Source of the DNA: JALYNX01 sp964608055
GTDB lineage: Bacteria; Actinomycetota; Acidimicrobiia; Spongiisociales; ZC4RG35
NCBI GenBank assembly: GCA_964608055.1
Contig: CAZSMJ010000010.1
Location: 1 to 30,754, forward strand
Length of the DNA stretch: 30,754 bases
Direction of reading: 5' to 3'
Numbering within the stretch: position 1 is the stretch's first letter; the number at the start of each line of letters is the position of its first letter. The notes beneath the pieces were generated by a model, which made no database searches, had not been told where the DNA came from, and was given only the letters and a program-made list of their open reading frames with translations. Of the stretch, positions 6,976 to 15,518 are shown in pieces. The translations under genes and the position numbers were made by a program.

Positions 6976-8001
6976 ATGCCCCAAGCAGCAATCATCGGGA
7001 CCGGGTTGATCGGAGCTTCGATTGGCCTGGCTCTCCACGAACAGGGATGGATGGTCCTCGGGTGGGACCCATCCGCCGAAGCCATGGCCCTGGCAGTGGA
7101 ACGGGGTGCGGTGGTGGCCGCCGACTCGACACACGCCGCAATCGAGGGCGCCGACCTGGTGGTCCTCGCCGGCCCCCTGTCGGCCAACCTCGAAACGTTG
7201 GCCACGCTCGAAACCGATGCCCTGGTCACAGACGTGACCAGTGTCAAACAGCCTCTCATCGTCGGAGCCCCGGCCCAGATGAGGTTTGTCGGGGGTCACC
7301 CCATGGCTGGACGGGAGCACGCCGGGCCGGGCGCGGCCTCGGTCTCGCTGTTCCGCGGTGCGGCATGGATCCTCTGTGACGACAAGACGACCTCCGAAGA
7401 CCTGGCCCGGATGCAGGAGATCGTGGCGTCGGTCGGAGCCAACCCGGTGGTCATGTCCGCCGAACATCACGACCGGGTGGTCGCTGCCATCTCCCATCTC
7501 CCCCAGTTGCTGGCGGTGGCCCTGGTCGATCTGGTGGCAGGGAACCCCGACACCGTCGACCTGGTCTCAGGCAGTTTCCGTGACCTGACCCGCGTCGCCT
7601 CCACAGAATCGGCTTGGTGGCCCGAAGTGTTGGCAGCGAACTCGCACTCGGTGGGAGAGGCCCTGGATGGGCTCATCGATCATCTCGATGCACTTCGCAA
7701 CGACATCGACAGTGGGGATCTCGGCTCGGTCGCCGGCAGTCTCGATCGAGCGAGGTTGCAGAGAGCGGAGATGGCCCCGCCGGTGGCCGGTGTCGAGGTG
7801 ATACTCGCCGACCGCCCGGGTGAAATCGGCAGGGTGGGTCACGCCCTCCAGACCAGCCGGGCCGACGTCCGCGACCTCCAACTCCGACACGCAGTGCACG
7901 GCGGCGGAGGCATCCTCACTATCTCGGTGCGCCCCGGCGAGGTGGAAACCCTCAAGGCCGCCCTCACCCGTGAGGGATTCGAAGTCGAGGAGCAAGCGTG
8001 A
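6976..8001 (+). CDS. tyrA: Prephenate dehydrogenase
   Basis: This 341-residue protein probably converts prephenate to 4-hydroxyphenylpyruvate for tyrosine synthesis. The NAD-binding IIGTGLIGASIG opens the protein (residues ~6-17). GGHPMAGREHAG, the family signature around the substrate site, lies near residue 105. HHDRVVAAISHLPQLLA matches the helical dimerisation domain. The C-terminal ~70 residues (VEVILADRPGEIGRVGHAL onward) look like an ACT-type regulatory domain, suggesting feedback control by an amino acid. Its stop overlaps the GTG of the next gene (GTGA). Confidence 0.9.
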   Translation: MPQAAIIGTGLIGASIGLALHEQGWMVLGWDPSAEAMALAVERGAVVAADSTHAAIEGADLVVLAGPLSANLETLATLETDALVTDVTSVKQPLIVGAPAQMRFVGGHPMAGREHAGPGAASVSLFRGAAWILCDDKTTSEDLARMQEIVASVGANPVVMSAEHHDRVVAAISHLPQLLAVALVDLVAGNPDTVDLVSGSFRDLTRVASTESAWWPEVLAANSHSVGEALDGLIDHLDALRNDIDSGDLGSVAGSLDRARLQRAEMAPPVAGVEVILADRPGEIGRVGHALQTSRADVRDLQLRHAVHGGGGILTISVRPGEVETLKAALTREGFEVEEQA

Positions 8002-8912
8002 AGTTCTCGATCATGACCGAGCCCCATTTTGGGGGCACCTATGACCAGATCCTGACAGCAGCTCAACTCGCGGAAGAAAAGGGCCTCGTCTCGATTGCCC
8101 GGTGTGATCACTACCTATCGGATCGTGACCCGACCCCGGATGCCACCGATGCGTTCGCGACCCTCGCCGGACTCGCCAGGGACACGTCGGGGATTCGCCT
8201 CTGTGTGTTGGTGACCCCGATCACCTTTCGTCATCCGGCAGTGATCGCCAAGAACGCGGTCACCATCGACCAGATGTCGGGGGGGCGCTTCGACCTCGGT
8301 GTCGGCACCGGGTGGATGGACTACGAGCATCAAGCCTTCGGCATCCCCTTCCCGAACTCGACCGAACGTTGGGCACGGTTTGAGGAAACACTCGACTACC
8401 TGGCTGCCGCCTTTGGCCCGGGGCGCTCCCGTTACCAGGGCCGGTACTACAACCTCGACGCGGAGGTCAAGCCCAAGCCGATCGATATTCGGATCGTGAT
8501 CGGGGGCAGCGGGAAGACCCGCACCCCGCGCCTGGCAGGCGCCCGGGCCGACGAGTACAACTTCTTCGTATGCGCACCTGGCGAAGCGCGATCGAAGATT
8601 GCCACCATGCGCGAGGCCGCCGGTGACCGCCAGGTGGAGGCCACGGTCATGGGTCCGGTGGTGGTCGGCCGCACCGAGGCGGAGTACCGCACCCGGCTTG
8701 CCAATTTCGCCGAGCAGTTCGGGAATGGGCGAGGGCCTGACGAGCTCGAGATGCGCTGGAAGGAGTCAGGGATGATCTTCGGCACCCCCGACCGGGCGGC
8801 CGAGGCCGTGGCCGCCCTCGATGACGCCGGGGTCGATCGGATCTACCTGCAATGGCTGGATCTGGCCGACTTCGACGGTCTGGCCTCGACAGTCGACATC
8901 GTGTGCGGCTGA
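7998..8912 (+). CDS. LLM-class F420-type oxidoreductase (copy 2)
   Basis: This 304-residue luciferase-like protein is paralogous to the gene at 6055. It keeps RCDHYLSDRDP, TPITFRHPAVIAKNAVTIDQMSGGR, GVGTGWMDYEHQAFGI and IGGSGKTRTPRLAG. The GTG start at 7998 has GAGGAG five bases upstream and overlaps the tyrA stop; its own TGA overlaps the ATG of the YbaK-like gene (TGATG). Translation of the whole operon therefore seems coupled. The reaction is probably hydride transfer from reduced F420, with unknown substrate. Confidence 0.88.
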   Translation: MKFSIMTEPHFGGTYDQILTAAQLAEEKGLVSIARCDHYLSDRDPTPDATDAFATLAGLARDTSGIRLCVLVTPITFRHPAVIAKNAVTIDQMSGGRFDLGVGTGWMDYEHQAFGIPFPNSTERWARFEETLDYLAAAFGPGRSRYQGRYYNLDAEVKPKPIDIRIVIGGSGKTRTPRLAGARADEYNFFVCAPGEARSKIATMREAAGDRQVEATVMGPVVVGRTEAEYRTRLANFAEQFGNGRGPDELEMRWKESGMIFGTPDRAAEAVAALDDAGVDRIYLQWLDLADFDGLASTVDIVCG

Positions 8913-9397
8913 TGGATCTTCCTGACGCGAGCCGACGCCTGATGTCGGACACCCCGGAGTTCGCCACCAAGGTCAGGATCTTTTCCGAGGGCACCAAGAC
9001 CGCCGAGGACGCAGCCGCCGCTATCGGTTGCCCGGTGGCGGCCATCGTGAAGTCACTGGTGTTCGTTCTCATCGACGATCGAGGAAATGAGGAGCCAGTC
9101 GTGGCCCTGGTCCCCGGTGACCTGAGGCTGGATCCCAACTCGTTGGCCGCGGCAGGCGGGGCAACCGGGTCGCGCCGAGCCTCTCTGGAGGAAGTGCGTG
9201 AGGCGACCGGATACTCAGCTGGGGGCACCCCGCCGTTCGGGCACGTCAACACGTTGCGGGTGTTTTCCGACCCATCGTTGCGTCGCCACGATCCGGTGTG
9301 GGCCGCTGCGGGTACCCCCACCACTGTGTTCCCGATCTCGCTCGAGGACCTCGACCGCCTAGCGAGCCCGGTGTGGGCCGAGATCGCCGAACGCTGA
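8912..9397 (+). CDS. YbaK/ProX-type aminoacyl-tRNA deacylase
   Basis: This 161-residue protein belongs to the YbaK/EbsC family. Characterised members hydrolyse mischarged tRNAs such as Cys-tRNA(Pro). The core is visible as EDAAAAIGCPVAAIVKSLVFV (conserved Lys in the IVKSL motif), VALVPGDLRLD and the loop GYSAGGTPPFGH near residue 100. The ATG at 8912 overlaps the preceding TGA; an upstream in-frame start inside the LLM gene is rejected. Members of this family with an N-terminal helix (here PEFATKVRIFSEG) are common in actinobacteria. Confidence 0.85.
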   Translation: MDLPDASRRLMSDTPEFATKVRIFSEGTKTAEDAAAAIGCPVAAIVKSLVFVLIDDRGNEEPVVALVPGDLRLDPNSLAAAGGATGSRRASLEEVREATGYSAGGTPPFGHVNTLRVFSDPSLRRHDPVWAAAGTPTTVFPISLEDLDRLASPVWAEIAER

Positions 9398-9429
9398 ACC
9401 CCCCATTTCCCCTACATCCGTAGTGCAAA

Positions 9430-9435
9430 TACCAT
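9430..9435 (+). promoter_or_regulatory. TANNNT -10-like element (TACCAT)
   Basis: TACCAT lies eight bases before the GTG at 9444, in the 46-base gap after the YbaK-like gene. It supports a separate start for the sufC-sufS-sufU transcript and favours 9444 over the in-frame GTG at 9423. Confidence 0.35.
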
Positions 9436-9443
9436 TGAGCCCA

Positions 9444-10199
9444 GTGAGCGAGCCCACACCCCTTCTCCAGATCGAGAATGTGCATGCCTCGGCCAAGGAC
9501 GTCGAGATCCTCCGCGGCGTCGATTTGGCGGTGAATCGCGGGGAGATCCACGCCCTGATGGGGCCCAACGGCTCGGGAAAATCCACCCTGGCATCGGTGT
9601 TGATGGGACATCCCGGATACAAGGTGACCAAGGGGCGAATCCTTTATCGGGGTGAGGACATCACGGCCGCTCCCCCTTACCAGCGTGGCGCGGCCGGGAT
9701 GTTTCTCGCCTTCCAGCACCCAGAGGCAATACCGGGCGTTTCCGTGATTCAGTTCCTCCGCCAAGCGCTATCCAACAGAACGGGTGTCGATCTCACAGTG
9801 TTGGAGCTACGACTCAAAGTGATGGATGCGATGAAGGAGCTTGGTATGGAGTCCTCCTTCGCCGATCGGTATCTGAATGAGGGTTTCTCCGGCGGGGAGC
9901 GAAAGCGCAACGAGGTGTTGCAGATGGCGGTGCTCGAGCCCGAGCTGGCGATCATGGACGAGACCGACTCAGGGCTTGACATCGACGCCCTCCGCACCGT
10001 GGCCGACGGAGTCAACAAGCTCACCGGTCCTGACCGTGGTTTTCTGATCATCACCCACTATCAGCGGCTACTCGACTACGTCACGCCGGACCGGGTGCAC
10101 ATCTTCATGGACGGCCAGATCCTCGAAAGCGGCGGGCCCGACCTGGCTGTCCGTCTCGAAGAGGAGGGATACGATTCGTTCCGGAGTGTGTTGACCTAA
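9444..10199 (+). CDS. sufC: SufC iron-sulphur assembly ATPase (copy 1)
   Basis: The 251-residue ABC-type ATPase drives the SufBCD scaffold during Fe-S cluster assembly. Walker A GPNGSGKS is at 40-47, the ABC signature FSGGE at 148-152, Walker B LAIMDETDSGLD at 168-179 and the H-loop His205 in ITHYQRLL. The phrases YLNEGFSGGERKRNE and DETDSGLDIDAL are diagnostic of SufC rather than transporters. SufS follows after two bases. A second, clearly different SufC lies at 14410. An alternative GTG start at 9423 would add seven residues. Confidence 0.93.
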   Translation: MSEPTPLLQIENVHASAKDVEILRGVDLAVNRGEIHALMGPNGSGKSTLASVLMGHPGYKVTKGRILYRGEDITAAPPYQRGAAGMFLAFQHPEAIPGVSVIQFLRQALSNRTGVDLTVLELRLKVMDAMKELGMESSFADRYLNEGFSGGERKRNEVLQMAVLEPELAIMDETDSGLDIDALRTVADGVNKLTGPDRGFLIITHYQRLLDYVTPDRVHIFMDGQILESGGPDLAVRLEEEGYDSFRSVLT

Positions 10200-10201
10200 C
10201 T

Positions 10202-11419
10202 GTGATCGATCTATCGCACCTGAAGGCCGACTTTCCCGTTCTCGGTGAGGGCGTTCACTTCCTCGACTCGGCCGCCTCATCCCAGAAGCCAATCCCTGTG
10301 CTCGAAGCCATGGACCGATTCGCCCGAACTTCCTACGCAAACGTTCACCGTGGCGCCTACAAGCTTTCGGTCGCCTCCACTGATGCCTTCGAAGCTGCCC
10401 GGAACCGGGTGGCTGAATTCATCGGCGCCACCGATTCCAGGGAGGTCATCTTCACCCGGGGTGCCACCACCTCCATCAACACGGTCGCCTTCGGCTGGGG
10501 TCTGGAGAATCTCGAGGAAGGGGATCGCATCCTCTCCACCGAGATGGAGCATCACGCCAATCTGGTCCCGTGGCAGATGGTGGCCAAGCGCACCGGGGCG
10601 ATCCTCGATCACATCCCTGTGACTGACGATTACCGGCTGGACCTCGACGCCTATCGGGAGAAGCTGGGGCCTGACGTGAAGGTCGTCGCCGTCACCGGGA
10701 TGTCGAACGTCTTGGGGACGATGCCACCTGTCCGCCAGATCGCCGATTTGGCACACGCTCACGGAGCGCGGGTGGTGGTCGATGCCGCCCAGTTGGTTCC
10801 ACATGCATCGGTGAATGTGGTCGACCTCGGCGCCGACTTCGTTGCCTTCTCCGCCCACAAGATGTTGGGGCCAACCGGGATCGGGATCCTGTGGGGGAAG
10901 ATGGAGGCTCTGCAGGAGACCGAGCCTTTCGAAGGGGGCGGCGAGATGATCTCCGATGTCACCCTCCATGACGCGACCTGGGCCGACATCCCTCACCGAT
11001 TCGAGGCAGGGACCCCGCCGATCATTGAAGCGATCGGTCTCCATGCAGCCATCGACTACCTCGACTCGATCGGGATGGACAAGATCTTCGAACACGACCG
11101 CGAGCTCACCGAGATCGCCCTCGACCGGCTCGGCGACGTTCCCGGGCTCATGATCCAGGGCCCGCCCAACACAGTGGACCGTGGGGGCGTCTTATCGATG
11201 ACGATGGACGAGGTCCACGCCCACGATCTGGCGACGATCCTGGACGAGCAGGGAGTCTCGGTGCGCTCCGGCCATCACTGTGCCCGGCCTTTGATGCGCA
11301 AGCTGGGAGTGGCTTCCACGGCTCGTGCCAGCTTTTACGTTTACAACACAGAGGAGGACATCGACGCCCTCGTGCTCGGCCTCCGGCGGGCGGGCGACTT
11401 GTTCGGAGTCGGTCGATGA
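10202..11419 (+). CDS. sufS: Cysteine desulfurase SufS
   Basis: This 405-residue class V PLP enzyme removes sulphur from cysteine and holds it as a persulfide for cluster assembly. The PLP lysine is Lys220 in FSAHKMLGPTG. The persulfide cysteine is Cys360 in SGHHCARPLM. HHANLVPWQ and the NVHRGAYKLS segment are group II (SufS/CsdA) marks. It starts with GTG two bases after the sufC stop and overlaps sufU by ATGA (11416-11419). The SufS/SufU pairing fits Gram-positive and actinobacterial SUF systems in which SufU takes the sulphur. Confidence 0.95.
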   Translation: MIDLSHLKADFPVLGEGVHFLDSAASSQKPIPVLEAMDRFARTSYANVHRGAYKLSVASTDAFEAARNRVAEFIGATDSREVIFTRGATTSINTVAFGWGLENLEEGDRILSTEMEHHANLVPWQMVAKRTGAILDHIPVTDDYRLDLDAYREKLGPDVKVVAVTGMSNVLGTMPPVRQIADLAHAHGARVVVDAAQLVPHASVNVVDLGADFVAFSAHKMLGPTGIGILWGKMEALQETEPFEGGGEMISDVTLHDATWADIPHRFEAGTPPIIEAIGLHAAIDYLDSIGMDKIFEHDRELTEIALDRLGDVPGLMIQGPPNTVDRGGVLSMTMDEVHAHDLATILDEQGVSVRSGHHCARPLMRKLGVASTARASFYVYNTEEDIDALVLGLRRAGDLFGVGR

Positions 11420-11862
11420 GTCTCGAAGACCTCTATCGCGAGGTGATCCTCGATCATTACCGGACCCCGCGAAACAAGGGCCATCTCGACTCTCCCGACG
11501 CCAAGGCCCAAGGTGTGAACCCGCTCTGCGGCGACGAGATCACCATCGAGCTCACCTTTGACGGCGACACCGTCGACTCGGTGGCGATCGACGGCCAGGG
11601 CTGTTCCATCAGTCTTTCGTCGGCTTCGATGATGAGCGAAGCGATCAAAGGCAAGAGCCGCACCGAGATCGACGAGTTGACCTCGAAATTCCGCGGCCTG
11701 ATGTCCCTCGACGATGGGACAGACCCGGGGCTCGACCCCGATCGACCGGGAGCCGCGCTCGGTGACCTCGAGGCACTCCAGGGGGTTCGTCAATATCCGG
11801 TCCGAATCAAGTGCGCCAGCCTGGCCTGGAACGTCCTCGGCGAAGCGCTGGCAGAGCCGTAG
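11416..11862 (+). CDS. sufU: SufU zinc-dependent sulphurtransferase
   Basis: The 148-residue IscU-fold protein has the SufU type insertion (about residues 90-120). Conserved residues are Cys38 with Asp40 in NPLCGDE, Cys63 in GQGCSIS and Cys133 in RIKCASLAW, the ligands for zinc and the sulphur-accepting cysteine. It is predicted to take the persulfide from SufS. The ATG start overlaps the sufS stop. The gene ends 25 bases from the stop of fumC on the other strand. Confidence 0.93.
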   Translation: MSLEDLYREVILDHYRTPRNKGHLDSPDAKAQGVNPLCGDEITIELTFDGDTVDSVAIDGQGCSISLSSASMMSEAIKGKSRTEIDELTSKFRGLMSLDDGTDPGLDPDRPGAALGDLEALQGVRQYPVRIKCASLAWNVLGEALAEP

Positions 11863-11887
11863 GCGTCGGTTGTCCCCTGCGTAGCCC

Positions 11888-13273
11888 CTAGGCGATCCCG
11901 CCTTCGGTTAGCTTCTTGGGATCGAGGGCTCTGTCGAGCGCCTCGGCCGTCATCAGACCGGACTCCAACACCAGTTCACGGATGGAGCGACCGGTGGCAA
12001 GTGACTCCTTAGCGATCCTGGTCCCGTTGTCGTACCCGATGTGCGGGTTGAGGGCGGTCACGATGACCGCGTTTCTCTCCAGCAGGGCCAGCGCCCGCTC
12101 CCGGTCGGCTTCGATGCCTTCGACACATTTGGCACGGAACGTGTCGGCTGCTGCGGCGAGGATCTCGATCGACTCCAACAGATTGTGGGCGATCACCGGC
12201 ATCATCAGGTTGAGCTCGAGGTTCCCGTTGGCACCTCCCCAGGTGATGGTGGCGTCGTTCCCGATGACCTGGGCGGCGACTTGCATCACCATCTCGGACA
12301 TCACCGGGTTCACCTTTCCCGGCATGATTGAAGAGCCTGGCTGTAGCTCTGGGATCCGGATCTCGCCCAGACCCGAGCTGGGGCCTGAGCCGAGGAACCG
12401 GATGTCGTTGGCGATCTTGAAGAGCGATACGGCGACCGTTTTCAGTCCACCCGACGCCATGACGGTCGCGTCTTTGGCGCCTTGAGCTTCGAAGTGGTCG
12501 TCGGCCTCGCGAAATGGGTACCCGGTGCGATCAGCCATAAGGGCGATCACCGCCGTGGCGAACCCGGAAGGGGCGTTGATCCCGGTACCCACGGCAGTGC
12601 CTCCCAAAGCCAGCTCCTCCAACTCGGGGAGGACCTTGGCCAGCCGCTCCGAGCCCTTGTCGACTTGAGTGGCCCAGCCGCCGAACTCCTGGCCGAGCGT
12701 CACCGGGGTGGCATCCATGAGATGAGTTCTGCCCGACTTCACCACGTCAGCGAATTCCTTGGCCTTGGCGTGGAGCGAGGCGGCCAGGCGGTCCAACGCC
12801 GGGATCAGCTGCTCGCGGATTGCGGCGACCGACGCGATGTGGATCGCCGTCGGGATCACGTCATTCGACGATTGCCCGAAATTCACCTGATCGTTGGGAT
12901 GAACCGGGTCTGCCCCCGACGTCAGCAATTCGGTGGCGCGGGCGGCGATGACCTCGTTGACATTCGTGTTGGTGGAAGTCCCCGAGCCCGTCTGGAAGAT
13001 GTCCAGCACGAAATGCTGGTCCAGGACTCCCTCCATGACCTCGTTGGCCGCTTTGCGAATGGCTGCACCACGCTCGGCGTCCATATGCCCGAGTTGGGTG
13101 GCGATCGTCGCCGCGGAGCCTTTGAGCAGTCCCAGGGCCCATATGAAACGACGCCCGAACCGAAGCCCGGAGATGGGGAAGTTGTCCACCGCACGCTGGG
13201 TGGAGGCTCCGTAGTAGGCGTCGTGCGGGACCTCGACCTCACCCATCGAGTCATGTTCGATCCTGTGTTCCAC
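11888..13273 (-). CDS. fumC: Fumarate hydratase, class II
   Basis: This 461-residue protein should interconvert fumarate and malate in the citric acid cycle. The start MEHRIEHDSMGEVEVP matches class II fumarases. The superfamily signature GSSIMPGKVNPV holds the catalytic serine loop. SGRTHLMDATPVTLGQEF and TGSGTSTNTNVNEVIA are substrate-binding regions. Class II enzymes lack an Fe-S cluster, notable beside SUF genes. The GTG start at 13273 follows the M42 peptidase gene by 32 bases, so it probably closes the sufD operon. Confidence 0.96.
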   Translation of the reverse strand: MEHRIEHDSMGEVEVPHDAYYGASTQRAVDNFPISGLRFGRRFIWALGLLKGSAATIATQLGHMDAERGAAIRKAANEVMEGVLDQHFVLDIFQTGSGTSTNTNVNEVIAARATELLTSGADPVHPNDQVNFGQSSNDVIPTAIHIASVAAIREQLIPALDRLAASLHAKAKEFADVVKSGRTHLMDATPVTLGQEFGGWATQVDKGSERLAKVLPELEELALGGTAVGTGINAPSGFATAVIALMADRTGYPFREADDHFEAQGAKDATVMASGGLKTVAVSLFKIANDIRFLGSGPSSGLGEIRIPELQPGSSIMPGKVNPVMSEMVMQVAAQVIGNDATITWGGANGNLELNLMMPVIAHNLLESIEILAAAADTFRAKCVEGIEADRERALALLERNAVIVTALNPHIGYDNGTRIAKESLATGRSIRELVLESGLMTAEALDRALDPKKLTEGGIA

Positions 13274-13305
13274 GCCTGTCCTAGCTCCCTCTCGAGCGTC
13301 CGACT

Positions 13306-14403
13306 TTACGGTAACGGTCTCCGCTCCAGCAGGTGCCGGGCATCGTCATAGAGTCGATCCAGCCTGGGTTTGAGGCCCCCATCCCCGTCGAGCGCCTGCG
13401 CCGACCACAACAACAAATCGACAACGGCGTGAAAGTCGCCAAGGTCGATGACCTCGGGCAACGGTGTCGGTTTCCCCGACCCGGCCTCGACCTCGTCCAA
13501 ATTGCCCATGTTGTGATAGTTGCCAAGCGGCAGACAGAGTCCAGCGGCGCGGTATCCGTAAACCCCGAAGGCAGTCGCCTCACACGAGCCACCCGCCATG
13601 AGTCGCCGTTGATGGGGCAATCCTCGTGCGGCGGCTGCCCAGCTGATCAGATTGGTCATCTCCTGGTCGAACACAGTGGAGGCGTCTCCCACTCTGATCA
13701 CAGGGCCTCCCCCGACCGGAGCCTGTGTCGAGGCTCGGGAAGCCTCTATCGAGAGAAGTCGGGCGTCCCTGGCGACGGTCCCCGCTTTCGCAGCGTGTAT
13801 CGCCCCCACGAAACCGATCTCCTCCGCCCTGGTCAGGAGTACCCCGAAATGCCTGAGAGCAGGAATTGCACGCGCTCGATCGAGAGCGGCCAGCGCAGCG
13901 GCGCAGCCTGCTAGGTCGTCGCAGGCAGGAGCCGAGAACAGCCCAGCACTAGCTCGCTGCTTCGGGAACGACCAGCGGGCGATGTCTCCCGGCCCCACCA
14001 CTCGACGGCTGGCCATGCGAATGAGACCGATGCCGGTTTTCGGGTCGTGGGCGGCCACCATCCCTGTAACGCCGGATCCAGCAGTCACGAACTCCACCTT
14101 GGCCCCCACGAAGTACTCGGGTCGGACTCCGCCTCGAAACTCGTAAGAGACGTCCCTCTCGTCCATCGAAGTCACAACGAACGCCGGATGGTCCATATGG
14201 GCCACCGCGACCACCGGGGGCCTGCTTCGACGGCCCTTTTGGGTGATCAAGAGGTTCCCCCCGCTGTCGGTGGTGACCTTCAGATCCGAACGCCGTTGTG
14301 CCCAGGTTCGTACCCAGGCGACGACGGCATCTTCTCGGCCCGAGGCAGTGGGAAGGTTGGTGAGGGCGGACAGCCAGCCCTCATTGGTCGACCGGTCGGC
14401 CAT
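13306..14403 (-). CDS. M42-like metallopeptidase
   Basis: This 365-residue protein resembles M42 (glutamyl aminopeptidase/endoglucanase-like) zinc aminopeptidases. Metal and catalytic candidates follow the family order: His69 and Asp71 in AHMDHPAF, Asp162/Asp163 in ACDDLAGC, the Glu pair 194-195 in RAEEIGF, Glu220 in LLSIEAS and a late His in GNYHNMG. The middle part holds the inserted beta domain typical of M42. It lies six bases after the second sufC. Substrate is unknown; a peptide or amino-acid amidase role is likely. Confidence 0.82.
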   Translation of the reverse strand: MADRSTNEGWLSALTNLPTASGREDAVVAWVRTWAQRRSDLKVTTDSGGNLLITQKGRRSRPPVVAVAHMDHPAFVVTSMDERDVSYEFRGGVRPEYFVGAKVEFVTAGSGVTGMVAAHDPKTGIGLIRMASRRVVGPGDIARWSFPKQRASAGLFSAPACDDLAGCAAALAALDRARAIPALRHFGVLLTRAEEIGFVGAIHAAKAGTVARDARLLSIEASRASTQAPVGGGPVIRVGDASTVFDQEMTNLISWAAAARGLPHQRRLMAGGSCEATAFGVYGYRAAGLCLPLGNYHNMGNLDEVEAGSGKPTPLPEVIDLGDFHAVVDLLLWSAQALDGDGGLKPRLDRLYDDARHLLERRPLP

Positions 14404-14409
14404 AGCGAT

Positions 14410-15210
14410 TCAGACGTCGAACGGGGTGTCGGTGAAGAAGTCGGCAGCCTTGCGCACCGGTTCGCCGGCCGCCCGCTGAATCCCGAGACGATTCCGCACC
14501 GACTCGTAGCCGCCGCTGTCGAGCTCCCCGGCCAGTTCAGCCCCACCGGAGGCGACAATCCGGCCATCGATCATGACGTGGATTCGATCGGGCATCAGAT
14601 AGCGCAGGATCCGGCTGTAGTGGGTGATCATCACCACCCCCAAGTCGGGAGAACGCATCTCCTCGACCGCTTCGGATACCTGCTTAACCGCATCGATATC
14701 CAGACCCGAGTCGATCTCGTCGAGAAGAGCCACTTTGGGGCGGAGCACCGCCATCTGGAATATCTCGGAGCGCTTCTTCTCCCCACCCGACAGATCGTTG
14801 TTGAGCGACCGGTCGAGGAACCGGGTCGTGTCGAATCGCTCCGCCTCTTCCTCGATTCGCTTGGCGGCTTCCTTGGGCTCGACCCCTCGCTCGTCGGAAG
14901 CCTCGAGCAGGAACTCCCGCAATCGGACGCCAGGAACCTCGGTCGGGTACTGGAAGCTCTGGAGAAGACCGAGTCGGGAACGTTCGTCGACGCTCAGGGA
15001 GAAGAGGTCGACATCGTCGAGAGTCGCCGAGCCCCCCACCTCGTATCCAGTCTTGCCCGTCAACACATGGCACAAAGTTGACTTACCCGAACCGTTGGGG
15101 CCCATGATTGCGTGGATCTCCCCGTAGGGAACCTCGAGATCCAGGTCCTCGAGGATCTGCTTTCCGGCCACCGCAGCCGATAGGCCCTTGATTCGCAATG
15201 CCGTGCTCAT
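14410..15210 (-). CDS. SufC ATPase (copy 2, divergent)
   Basis: The 266-residue SufC-type ABC ATPase has Walker A GPNGSGKS at 37-44, signature DLSGGEKKR, Walker B VALLDEIDSGLDIDAV and H-loop His in ITHYSRIL. It differs from the SufC at 9444 across most of its length and carries about 15 extra C-terminal residues. It overlaps the Rieske gene by ATGA, which itself overlaps sufD, so it is the ATPase made together with SufD. Whether the two SufC proteins share one scaffold or serve separate ones cannot be told here. Confidence 0.9.
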   Translation of the reverse strand: MSTALRIKGLSAAVAGKQILEDLDLEVPYGEIHAIMGPNGSGKSTLCHVLTGKTGYEVGGSATLDDVDLFSLSVDERSRLGLLQSFQYPTEVPGVRLREFLLEASDERGVEPKEAAKRIEEEAERFDTTRFLDRSLNNDLSGGEKKRSEIFQMAVLRPKVALLDEIDSGLDIDAVKQVSEAVEEMRSPDLGVVMITHYSRILRYLMPDRIHVMIDGRIVASGGAELAGELDSGGYESVRNRLGIQRAAGEPVRKAADFFTDTPFDV

Positions 15211-15518
15211 GAGTCCTCCAGGAACAGATAGACGTTCCCGTCCTCGATAGTGATCTCATACACCGGGACCGGTTGCGTGGCCGGCAACGACAACGGCGCT
15301 CCGGTCCGGAGGTCGAACTCGGACCCATGACGGGGGCACTCGACCTCGGTGCCGTACACCTCGCCCTCCGCCAACGAGGCCTCGGCGTGCGAGCAGAGAT
15401 CTCCGATGGCAAACACCTCGTCGGCCACCCGGAACACGGCGACCCTGGTTTCGCCGACCGTCACTCTTATTCCACGATCCCGGGGAAGGGTCTCCAGCGC
15501 TCCCAGCTCCACCTTCAT
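15207..15518 (-). CDS. Rieske [2Fe-2S] ferredoxin-like protein
   Basis: This 103-residue protein has a single Rieske domain. The cluster ligands are Cys42/His44 (LCSHAEA) and Cys61/His64 (ECPRHGSEFD), the non-haem oxygenase ferredoxin pattern. It overlaps sufD upstream and sufC downstream by ATGA. Actinobacterial suf operons often carry such a ferredoxin between sufD and sufC. It may supply electrons during cluster assembly. Confidence 0.93.
   Translation of the reverse strand: MKVELGALETLPRDRGIRVTVGETRVAVFRVADEVFAIGDLCSHAEASLAEGEVYGTEVECPRHGSEFDLRTGAPLSLPATQPVPVYEITIEDGNVYLFLEDS

Noticed and set aside
12482..13351. Plus-strand frame opposite fumarase
   Set aside because: It lacks any family motif and covers the antisense of fumC, whose signature is unambiguous.
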